Shown here one piece after another: positions 8,565-15,618 of a DNA stretch of 64,000 nucleotides. Within the stretch, counting starts at the first letter, position 1; the number at the start of each line of letters is the position of its first letter. The stretch is from NCBI RefSeq assembly GCF_013149275.1, contig NZ_JABGNA010000011.1, positions 1 through 64,000 of the forward strand, given 5' to 3'. The position numbers were made by a program, and so were the translations under genes. The DNA comes from Mucilaginibacter sp. SG564. GTDB taxonomy: Bacteria; Bacteroidota; Bacteroidia; Sphingobacteriales; Sphingobacteriaceae. The notes under the pieces were generated by a model that had not been told where the DNA came from, did no database searches, and was given only the letters and a program-made list of their open reading frames with translations.

Positions 8565-9038
8565 TTAGCTGGTTGTTGTTTCCCATATCCAATATTTTCC
8601 GTGGACATGACAAAAAGAATGCAACTCCTTATAAATCTCAATCGAGTAATAAACTGCTGCTATGAGAGTGCCAATTGCTATTATACCTGTTAAAAAATTC
8701 ATTTGATTACGACTTAGCGTTTGAGCAATTTCAAGATTTGCTAATCTAGAATTTTCGAGAGAACGATTTAAGATATCTTTCTCATATCCATCGAATAATA
8801 AGCCTTTTATCTTAATTAGAAATAAACCGTCTCCATTCTGCATTATAAAATCATCCGCTTTAAGTTGATTCACATATCTTTCTATTTCTAAATCAGACGC
8901 TTTTATTCCTTTTCCCTCCATCATCTCTTTAATAAAATGCCAACTAATCGCTTCTTGTTCATCTTTAAATAATTGTAGTAACGTATCAAGCTTTTTAATT
9001 TGTGATGAGGTTTCCATAAAAGGTTTATTATTAGGCAA
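8565..9038 (-). CDS. Small membrane-anchored protein paired with RelA/SpoT gene
   Basis: A 157-residue protein of unrecognised family. Residues 15-100 look like a winged-helix-type helical domain (LDTLLQLFKDEQEAISW..., EIERYVNQLKADDFI), and residues 113-132 form one membrane helix (FLTGIIAIGTLIAAVYYSI). It precedes the RelA/SpoT gene in the same orientation and is equally AT-rich. It may be a regulator, sensor or antitoxin of that enzyme; this is inference from position. Met8 is an alternative start. Confidence 0.65.
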   Translation of the reverse strand: MPNNKPFMETSSQIKKLDTLLQLFKDEQEAISWHFIKEMMEGKGIKASDLEIERYVNQLKADDFIMQNGDGLFLIKIKGLLFDGYEKDILNRSLENSRLANLEIAQTLSRNQMNFLTGIIAIGTLIAAVYYSIEIYKELHSFCHVHGKYWIWETTTS

Positions 9039-9164
9039 TTTGAAATTATGAATAAGTTTTCGAATATCAATACGATATTTCTTTTCAGTGAGAGGGTTTC
9101 CTGACTCTTAGCTCCTGATTCTAAATATTTCCACCTGATGCTCTTAAACATTAGAAATCATTAT

Positions 9165-9172
9165 TACTTTTG
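9165..9172 (+). promoter_or_regulatory. Probable -7 promoter box of coaD
   Basis: TACTTTTG matches TAnnTTTG and lies 25 bases before the coaD ATG. Confidence 0.5.
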
Positions 9173-9197
9173 AGCAAAGCATTAACATCAGCCTAAA

Positions 9198-9659
9198 ATG
9201 AAGATCGCTCTTTTCCCTGGTTCTTTTGATCCTGTTACCAAAGCCCACGTTGATATTGTAAAACGCTCGGTAAACTTGTTTGATAAGGTTTATATTGGCA
9301 TAGGCGCCAACAGCAGTAAACAGGGCCTGCTCAGCATTGAAACCCGCGAGCAGATGCTCAGGGCGGTTTTTAAACACGATGAGCGGATACATATTGTAGC
9401 TTACGAAGGATTAACGGTAAATTTTTGCAAAAGCATCGGCGCCACTTACATGATCAGGGGGATTCGTACGGTATCTGATTTTGAATACGAAAAAGCCATA
9501 GCCCAGATGAACCATGCCCTGGTGCCCGATATTGAAAGCATTTTTATTGTAAGCAAGCCAGGCTATTCGTCCATCAGCTCAACCATTGTGCGCGAAATTA
9601 TGCGTCATCATGGCGATGTGGCACAGTTTATCCCCGCAGAGGCATTAGCTTATTTGTGA
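9198..9659 (+). CDS. coaD: Phosphopantetheine adenylyltransferase CoaD
   Basis: A 153-residue enzyme that joins ATP and 4'-phosphopantetheine into dephospho-CoA, the penultimate step of CoA synthesis in the cytosol. The nucleotidyltransferase motif GSFDPVTKAHVDIV (8-21) has Lys-Ala-His where G-H is commoner, as in many Bacteroidota. IRGIRTVSDFEYEKAIAQMN and the SSISSTIVREI motif are intact. Length is normal for the family. Its 3' end overlaps the convergent Nudix gene by 32 bases. Confidence 0.95.
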   Translation: MKIALFPGSFDPVTKAHVDIVKRSVNLFDKVYIGIGANSSKQGLLSIETREQMLRAVFKHDERIHIVAYEGLTVNFCKSIGATYMIRGIRTVSDFEYEKAIAQMNHALVPDIESIFIVSKPGYSSISSTIVREIMRHHGDVAQFIPAEALAYL

Positions 9660-10266
9660 CCAGCTTTTCTTTATGTAATACATCCATAATTGACGGAAAA
9701 GTATTTTCCACAATAGGTTCAATATGTTCTTTTTTAAACCAGCGCACATCGGTAATACCTTCTTCCTTTTGGGGTTTTAGCTTATCCTTGCCCTTGCTGT
9801 CCATGGCAAACCAGTGCGTTTTTTTGAGCACTACCTCACCCCTGCTAATATAAACATGGTAGGTTTTGCATATTTTCTCGTTCAGCTTGCTCACTTTTAT
9901 GCCACACTCCTCCTCTACTTCGCGCACGGCGGCTTCTTTTACCTTCTCATCCTTCTCAATTTTACCTTTGGGCAGGTCCCATTTATCGTTACGGTAAATA
10001 AACAGGTAATCGCCTGCTGTGTTCATCACCAGGCCGCCGGCAGCCTCAATAAGCGTGATGTTTTTGATAACCGATTTTAAAAAAAGTTTGGCATTTCCGC
10101 AGGGCACATAGAACAACTTTTTAGGATTTGCCAGTATCCAGGTATAAATTATTCGCAGATCAAATGTCTCAGCATCAAGCCGTTCATAACTTTCTACGTG
10201 GGGTGGTTCTGATTCAGTTAACAGGATAACCTTTTCGTTGATATAAATTCTGTATTTTTGAGCCAT
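9628..10266 (-). CDS. Nudix hydrolase with N-terminal extension
   Basis: The start at 10266 gives a 212-residue protein (MAQKYRIYINEKVI...); a longer frame upstream would run into pyrE. The Nudix box is canonical, GKIEKDEKVKEAAVREVEEECGI, in the C-terminal half, preceded by WDLPKG. The N-terminal 65 residues are a small domain found on several Bacteroidota Nudix proteins. The substrate is unknown; the (di)adenosine polyphosphate or NTP-cleaning class is likely from the WDLPKGK motif. The start codon overlaps that of divergent pyrE, and the 3' end overlaps coaD. Confidence 0.85.
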   Translation of the reverse strand: MAQKYRIYINEKVILLTESEPPHVESYERLDAETFDLRIIYTWILANPKKLFYVPCGNAKLFLKSVIKNITLIEAAGGLVMNTAGDYLFIYRNDKWDLPKGKIEKDEKVKEAAVREVEEECGIKVSKLNEKICKTYHVYISRGEVVLKKTHWFAMDSKGKDKLKPQKEEGITDVRWFKKEHIEPIVENTFPSIMDVLHKEKLVTNKLMPLRG

Positions 10267-10924
10267 GTTTAATAATAATGAGATCGAGCAGCAAGTTGCT
10301 GAATTCCTGCTGCAAATTAAAGCAATTAAATTACAACCTAACAATCCTTTTACATGGGCGTCGGGGTGGAAATCGCCAATTTATTGCGATAACCGCGTAA
10401 CACTTTCTCATCCGTCTATCCGTACTTATATCCGTCAGCAGTTAACCATTGCTATCCAGGAAAAATTTGGCAGTGTAGGTTGTATAGCCGGTGTAGCAAC
10501 GGCCGGTATACCGCAAGGCGCCCTGGTAGCACAGGAGCTGGGACTGCCATTTATTTACGTGCGCTCAAAACCAAAAGATCACGGAACCGGCAGCCTGATT
10601 GAGGGGGATGCCACCACCACTACCGGCAAACGTGTGGTAGTTATTGAAGACCTGATATCAACCGGTAAAAGCAGCTTACAAGCCGTTGAAGCCTTACGCG
10701 CCGCTGGTTTTGAAGTTGCAGGTCTTGCAGCCATATTCAGCTACGGGTTTGATGTAGCTACCGAGAATTTTAAACAAGCAAGCTGTCCGTTCGTTACCTT
10801 ATCAAACTATAACGCTTTGATAAAATACGCCGAAGAGCATCAATACATTGCCGATAAAGACGTGGCCGTTTTAAAACAATGGCGCGAAAATCCGGCCGCC
10901 TGGGGGCAGATAGCATCTAGCTAA
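10265..10924 (+). CDS. pyrE: Orotate phosphoribosyltransferase PyrE
   Basis: A 219-residue type I phosphoribosyltransferase that makes OMP from orotate and PRPP in pyrimidine synthesis. FTWASGWKSPIYCDNR is the typical N-terminal block, and the PRPP motif VVVIEDLISTGKSS lies near residues 122-135. Its ATG shares two bases with the start codon of the divergent Nudix gene, so its promoter and any ribosome-binding signal must lie in that gene's coding sequence. An SRPBCC gene follows in the same direction. Confidence 0.95.
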   Translation: MFNNNEIEQQVAEFLLQIKAIKLQPNNPFTWASGWKSPIYCDNRVTLSHPSIRTYIRQQLTIAIQEKFGSVGCIAGVATAGIPQGALVAQELGLPFIYVRSKPKDHGTGSLIEGDATTTTGKRVVVIEDLISTGKSSLQAVEALRAAGFEVAGLAAIFSYGFDVATENFKQASCPFVTLSNYNALIKYAEEHQYIADKDVAVLKQWRENPAAWGQIASS

Positions 10925-11052
10925 GACTGTCGATTTTTTTGATTCCGACGATTTTTGTTGGAACCATGACTGGCACAATTAAAGGATGAACTGTATTTTG
11001 ACTGATCATTTCCAAACGTAAAATTTACAACGTATCACCTACAACGTAAAAC

Positions 11053-11448
11053 ATGAGCATTTTCACCAGTAATACCAGTATTAACAAACCTATAAATGAG
11101 GTTTATGAGTTTTTGGCCGATTTTAATAATCACCAGAAACTGATGCCGGAAAATATACAGGAATGGGTTTCGACCACTGATGAGGCTCATTTCAGCATTC
11201 AGAATATGGCCAAACTTTCTTTAAAGATCGAAAGCCGTATACCTGATCAGGAAATTATCATTGTACCAACGGCTAAATCGCCATTTGATCTGAAATTAAA
11301 ATGGTCGTTATCTTTTGATAACGACCATACCAATATTCTTTTTACTATTGATGCAGATCTGAATATGATGATGAAAATGCTTGCCTCTGGCCCGCTGCAG
11401 AAATTAGCGGATCATGAAACAAATAGCTTAACCGAAATATTAAGTTAA
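11053..11448 (+). CDS. SRPBCC (START-like) family protein
   Basis: A 131-residue single-domain protein with the SRPBCC pattern (FTSNTSINKPINEVYEFLADFNNHQKLMP) used by polyketide cyclases and lipid-binding START-like proteins. It has no signal peptide. The pyrE-SRPBCC order is, to my knowledge, common in Bacteroidota, but the ligand is unknown. Confidence 0.8.
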   Translation: MSIFTSNTSINKPINEVYEFLADFNNHQKLMPENIQEWVSTTDEAHFSIQNMAKLSLKIESRIPDQEIIIVPTAKSPFDLKLKWSLSFDNDHTNILFTIDADLNMMMKMLASGPLQKLADHETNSLTEILS

Positions 11449-11464
11449 GCGCGCCATCTGCCTA

Positions 11465-11545
11465 TCAATATACCTTTCTTTTTTGTGTGTTGTTAATGGC
11501 TATTATAATATTGATAACAACCAATGTGATGATTAATGCTGCCAT
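11465..11545 (-). CDS. Possible 26-residue single-pass membrane peptide
   Basis: The ORF from ATG at 11545 would encode a peptide starting MAALIITLVVINIIIAI and ending in a basic tail (QKRKVY). The hydrophobic stretch plus positive C-terminus is the classic look of a small membrane protein. There is no ribosome-binding signal or obvious promoter, so it may be chance. Confidence 0.25.
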   Translation of the reverse strand: MAALIITLVVINIIIAINNTQKRKVY

Positions 11546-11782
11546 GACCGGTAATATTTAATAATGTATAAATCTGTTGAGTCAAAGGCTGTTCCATTTT
11601 TTAATTTTGATTAATTTATAGTTAAATAACACCAAAACGCTTACCCTGTTTTAAATTTACGCACAAAACGGGCAAATATGTACACGACAATGTCAATTAA
11701 TTGTGACGAGGATTGTACATAAATCCACAATGTGCCTCATTTTAATATCTACCCAAATACCAAAAAAATGAACTATTTACCG

Positions 11783-11790
11783 TATTTTTG
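11783..11790 (+). promoter_or_regulatory. Probable -7 promoter box of the ABC-F gene
   Basis: TATTTTTG matches TAnnTTTG, 20 bases before the start codon. Confidence 0.5.
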
Positions 11791-11810
11791 CGCCAAATTA
11801 CAGGTGCAGC

Positions 11811-13439
11811 ATGATCACGGTATCCAATCTATCATTACGTTACGGAAAACGGACTTTATTTGAAGACGTTAACCTTAAATTTTCGCAAGGCAATTGTTAT
11901 GGCATTATAGGTGCCAATGGTGCCGGTAAATCAACATTTTTAAAAATTCTTTCGGGCGATATCGACCCTACCAGTGGTTCTGTGAGCTTCACTCCCGGCG
12001 AGCGTATGGCGGTTTTAAGCCAAAACCACTATGCCTTTGACGAGTTTACAGTTATCGAAACCGTAATGATGGGCTACAAAGAAATGTATGCCGTAATGAA
12101 AGAAAAGGATGCCATTTACCTGAAGGAGGATTTTACCGATGCCGATGGCGAGCGCGCCGGCGAACTGGAAAACCTTTTTGCCGAAATGGATGGCTGGAAT
12201 GCCGAAAGCAATGCCGCTACCCTGTTGAGCAACCTGGGCATCAAAGAAGAATTTCATTATAACCTGGTAAAAGACCTGGATAACACCCAGAAAGTACGCG
12301 TATTATTAGCACAGGCCCTTTTTGGCAAACCCGATATTTTATTACTGGATGAGCCTACTAACGATTTGGACATCCATACTGTAAGCTGGCTGGAAGATTT
12401 CCTGGCATCATATGAAGCCATCGTTTTGGTAGTATCGCACGACAGGCACTTCTTGGATACGGTTTGTACCCACGTAGTGGATATCGACTTCTCCAAAATG
12501 ACCATCTATACCGGTAACTATACGTTCTGGTACGAGTCGAGCCAGCTGGCATTAAAACAACGTGCCGATCAGAATAAAAAAGCCGAAGACCGGGTTAAAG
12601 AGTTGCAGGAATTTATTCGCCGCTTTAGCGCTAACGCATCTAAATCAAAACAAGCTACCAGTCGTAAAAAGGCGCTGGACAAGATCAACCTTGACGAGAT
12701 TCAGCCATCAAACCGTAAATACCCGGGAATTATATTCAACAACCTGGGTCGTGAAGCCGGTGACCAGATATTACAGATAGAGAATTTAAGCAAAACCCTT
12801 AACGGCGACCTTCTATTCAACAATATCAGCCTTACGGTAAATAAAGGTGATAAGATAGCCATACTGTCGCAAAACAGCTTGGCCACCACTGCTCTGTACA
12901 ATATTTTAACAGGCCGTGATACTGACTTTAAAGGTACCTTTAAATGGGGTGTTACCATTAACCCGGCTGATATTCCGATTGATAACGCCGAATATTTTAA
13001 AGGTAAAGACGAAAACCTGATCGACTGGTTGCGTGAATATTCACCTGGCGAAAAGGATGATCAGTTTATCCGTGGCTTTTTGGGCCGGATGCTGTTTTCG
13101 GGCGAAGAGGTATTGAAAAAAAGCAATGTACTTTCTGGTGGCGAAAAAATGCGCTGCATGTTTAGCCGTATGATGCTGCAACAAGCCAATTTGCTGATGT
13201 TTGATGAACCAACCAACCACTTGGATCTGGAATCGATCACAGCGCTTAATAATGGCATGAAAGACTTCCGTGGCACCATCCTATTCACCTCACGAGATCA
13301 TGAACTGGTAGAAACCGTAGCCAACCGCATATTTGAATTAACTCCGGGCGGCTACATCGATAAATTGATGACCTACGATGAATATATCAACAGCGATGTT
13401 GTAGAAAAACAACGGACTGACCTGTACGCTTTGGTTTAA
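11811..13439 (+). CDS. ABC-F ATPase, YbiT-like, degenerate second site
   Basis: A 542-residue soluble protein with two ABC domains and no membrane segment, the YbiT branch of ribosome-associated ABC-F proteins. Domain 1 has Walker A GANGAGKST (34-42), Walker B LLLDEPTNDLD and SHDRHFL, but its signature is degenerate (DLDNTQKVRV). The linker region contains SANASKSKQATSRKK. Domain 2 has a normal signature (LSGGEKMR) and Walker B (MFDEPTNHLD), but its Walker A reads ILSQNSLATTAL, without the P-loop Gly and Lys, and the H-loop reads TSRDHEL. One composite ATP site is thus complete and the other lost. It likely acts in translation. Confidence 0.9.
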   Translation: MITVSNLSLRYGKRTLFEDVNLKFSQGNCYGIIGANGAGKSTFLKILSGDIDPTSGSVSFTPGERMAVLSQNHYAFDEFTVIETVMMGYKEMYAVMKEKDAIYLKEDFTDADGERAGELENLFAEMDGWNAESNAATLLSNLGIKEEFHYNLVKDLDNTQKVRVLLAQALFGKPDILLLDEPTNDLDIHTVSWLEDFLASYEAIVLVVSHDRHFLDTVCTHVVDIDFSKMTIYTGNYTFWYESSQLALKQRADQNKKAEDRVKELQEFIRRFSANASKSKQATSRKKALDKINLDEIQPSNRKYPGIIFNNLGREAGDQILQIENLSKTLNGDLLFNNISLTVNKGDKIAILSQNSLATTALYNILTGRDTDFKGTFKWGVTINPADIPIDNAEYFKGKDENLIDWLREYSPGEKDDQFIRGFLGRMLFSGEEVLKKSNVLSGGEKMRCMFSRMMLQQANLLMFDEPTNHLDLESITALNNGMKDFRGTILFTSRDHELVETVANRIFELTPGGYIDKLMTYDEYINSDVVEKQRTDLYALV

Positions 13440-13456
13440 AGAGTCCGAAAGTTAGA

Positions 13457-13520
13457 AAAGACCGGAAGCCGGAAAGTCGGAAGTAAAAAAAGCTTTCAGA
13501 CGTTCCGGCTTCCGGTCTTT
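13457..13520. terminator. Perfect 18-bp inverted repeat after the ABC-F gene
   Basis: Arms AAAGACCGGAAGCCGGAA and the exact complement are separated by 28 bases. It lies 17 bases past the ABC-F stop and can act as a terminator on either strand; the long loop also suits an interspersed palindrome. Confidence 0.55.
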
Positions 13521-13591
13521 AGTACTTTAAAGAAAACTCTTTCGCACTTCAATAAAATTTTGTTTATTTGCAACCCCAATAAAAACACCAC

Positions 13592-13664
13592 GACTCCGTA
13601 GCTCAGCTGGTAGAGCAAATGACTCTTAATCATTGGGTCGAGAGTTCGAATCTCTCCGGGGTCA
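13592..13664 (+). tRNA. tRNA-Lys(CTT)
   Basis: A full 73-base cloverleaf: acceptor arms GACTCCG/CGGGGTC, D arm GCTC/GAGC, anticodon stem AATGA/TCATT with loop CTCTTAA (anticodon CTT, reading AAG), and T arm GAGAG/CTCTC with TTCGAAT. CCA is not encoded. A terminator follows, and part of this 3' region is copied at 41.0 kb. Confidence 0.96.
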
Positions 13665-13731
13665 CTGAAGGAAACATTCTATTATGGATGTTTCCTTTTT
13701 TTATACCCATAAGAAAATGATAGCCAGACCG
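13661..13731 (+). repeat. tRNA-Lys 3' flank, copy A of a 71-bp direct repeat
   Basis: Starting at the last four bases of the tRNA, this stretch matches 41005-41074 with about five substitutions and one indel; the final 24 bases are identical. In the same orientation, the pair flanks the whole glycan-use locus and could be old att sites. Confidence 0.7.
13670..13702 (+). terminator. Terminator of tRNA-Lys
   Basis: Stem GGAAACAT/ATGTTTCC followed by seven T residues, five bases after the tRNA. Confidence 0.8.
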
Positions 13732-13905
13732 TTAGGCCACCACAAAAAAGAGCTAAAATTTCCCCTGTAAGACTTTATACTAATTTTAAATCGGATCTAT
13801 TTTTATTCAAATCACCAAGCAATAACGCTTTTTCGGGGTTCAATTTTCTGTTCAGGTTATTTATTATCCGTTAATACAAACTCAGTGCTTACCATACTCC
13901 TCCAA

Positions 13906-15609
13906 CTATTTTAACAACTTAGCCATCGTACTGCTTATCCATGTTTCCTGTTTTGGAAAATCGCGATAATTTTTAATATCGTGAAGTAATTCACTGTTTG
14001 CACTTATCCCTGCCGATTGCAATATGGCATAATCCTGTAAAGCCTCTGCGAAAACCTCCCACCTGATAGAATCATACGGCCCATCGGGGCCAGGGTAAAC
14101 CACAAATGGATCGCCCTGAGCTATGCCAGGATAAGCCGTTGCAGCGCCCTCATTAAATGGATCAATAGATTGTTCAGTATCCAGCTTGTACCAAAAATTG
14201 TATCCCCAATGCAGAAAACCTTGTGCTTTTAATTTATAGAACAGGAAGCCCGACATGCGTATCTTAGCCAAAGGTGTATCGTAAAACCGGTTGAGCCACG
14301 GCCCACGTGGGCCGGTACAATAATAAACCCAGTGTGGTATGCCTTCTTTTAAATAATCTTCTGCCGAACTAATAATGGGAACCGGGATATCCGTCAGCTT
14401 ATCACGACCATACCTTATATCGCTCAAAGCATCCATAACTTTCATCCAGGGAGCTAATTCATGCAGGAGATCTCTCGCTTTTTTATAGTTCTCTATATGC
14501 TCAGACCACGGCTCATCGGATAAATGGAAATAAGAGTTTTCCAACAACTTTTCCTTCTTTAAGAAGCGATGAAATTCCGGAAGATATTGCTTCAGAAAAT
14601 TAATATATATGGGGTCCATCGCCTTTAAATGCTCATCCCATAACAATCTGTAAGTACCATCTTCTTTTTTAGTATATACGTGCATTGCATCTGCTACCCC
14701 CCAATACAACCAAAGGTGTGCCCACTCAAACTTCATGTACCCCAATTCACGGCACATATCAACAAACCGTTTCACATTTGTCCAGTCAAAAATATATTTA
14801 CCCGGACTCTGTTCATTAACAATCAGCATTTGGCAAGGCTTTTTGAATACGGCTCTTAACTCAAAAAAGTTTTGAATAAATGCCACATCATTACCATGTT
14901 CAATCAAATTTTTCATTAGCGCGCGGGTAAGTTTCCACCAACGTTCATCGTACAATTCTGTTTTATAATACAAAGCGGTGGCCTCGCCTCTCCACCAGTG
15001 GGTTACATGAAAATCATGACGAGGTTTTATCACCAAATTGGCCACCTTAACTTTTACAAAAAGTTGCTGTTGCTTCTGCACCTTTCCTTCTGTCCAGGAT
15101 AATTTTACTTTGCACTCATGTTCGCCGGGCGATATAGCTGCTGGTACGGTTAAGGTTATCCAAAAAGAGCGACTGGCATAAGGTGTAGCGTCAGCTTTAG
15201 AAACCGGGTAAAGAGGTTCGGGCAGCATCCCCGGCAAATAACCAATACCATCTATTTCTTCCTTGCTTACATCGGTGTTGAAATTCGGAAAAGGTACCAG
15301 CCCTACATATCGTACCTGTGTTTGAATATCTCCACCATCTACCAAACAGTTGATCTGGGTTTGATCTTTCATCTGGTTATGAAATGCTACCTGAAAGGAT
15401 ATCTTACTATTTCGGGCGGCAAGTAAGCTCATACTATTTCTTTGCAATACAGGAGATTGCGGAAATACTTTATTTAAAGAACTTTCTAACCAAACGCTCA
15501 TATGCCGGTCAAGGGAATCTGTTTTATTTATGGCGTAAATTGGCGTAATACTAAAAAGGCAATAGAAAACAAATAAGCCCGAAATGAGTAACCGAATTCT
15601 GTTTTTCAT
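13906..15609 (-). CDS. Exported DUF4091 protein (GH123-like)
   Basis: A 567-residue protein with a signal peptide (LLISGLFVFYCLFSITPIYA). An N-terminal beta domain precedes a TIM-barrel-like DUF4091 region with FHLSDEPW near residue 365; the Asp-Glu pair there is in the position of the catalytic residues of GH123-like enzymes. DUF4091 proteins are putative glycosidases with few characterised members, so the sugar is uncertain. It is the last gene of the long leftward locus, 9 bases after the GH116-like gene. Confidence 0.78.
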   Translation of the reverse strand: MKNRIRLLISGLFVFYCLFSITPIYAINKTDSLDRHMSVWLESSLNKVFPQSPVLQRNSMSLLAARNSKISFQVAFHNQMKDQTQINCLVDGGDIQTQVRYVGLVPFPNFNTDVSKEEIDGIGYLPGMLPEPLYPVSKADATPYASRSFWITLTVPAAISPGEHECKVKLSWTEGKVQKQQQLFVKVKVANLVIKPRHDFHVTHWWRGEATALYYKTELYDERWWKLTRALMKNLIEHGNDVAFIQNFFELRAVFKKPCQMLIVNEQSPGKYIFDWTNVKRFVDMCRELGYMKFEWAHLWLYWGVADAMHVYTKKEDGTYRLLWDEHLKAMDPIYINFLKQYLPEFHRFLKKEKLLENSYFHLSDEPWSEHIENYKKARDLLHELAPWMKVMDALSDIRYGRDKLTDIPVPIISSAEDYLKEGIPHWVYYCTGPRGPWLNRFYDTPLAKIRMSGFLFYKLKAQGFLHWGYNFWYKLDTEQSIDPFNEGAATAYPGIAQGDPFVVYPGPDGPYDSIRWEVFAEALQDYAILQSAGISANSELLHDIKNYRDFPKQETWISSTMAKLLK

Positions 15610-15618
15610 CTTAACTTA

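Larger units (their letters stand above)
11449..11810. other. Non-coding gap before the ABC-F gene
   Basis: Mostly AT-rich. It holds a possible 26-codon ORF on the minus strand and the ABC-F promoter near its right end. I see nothing else. Confidence 0.5.

Noticed and set aside
13457..13520. Integration scar beside tRNA-Lys
   Set aside because: The inverted repeat is placed and shaped as a terminator-like palindrome of the ABC-F gene and has no partner at 41 kb.
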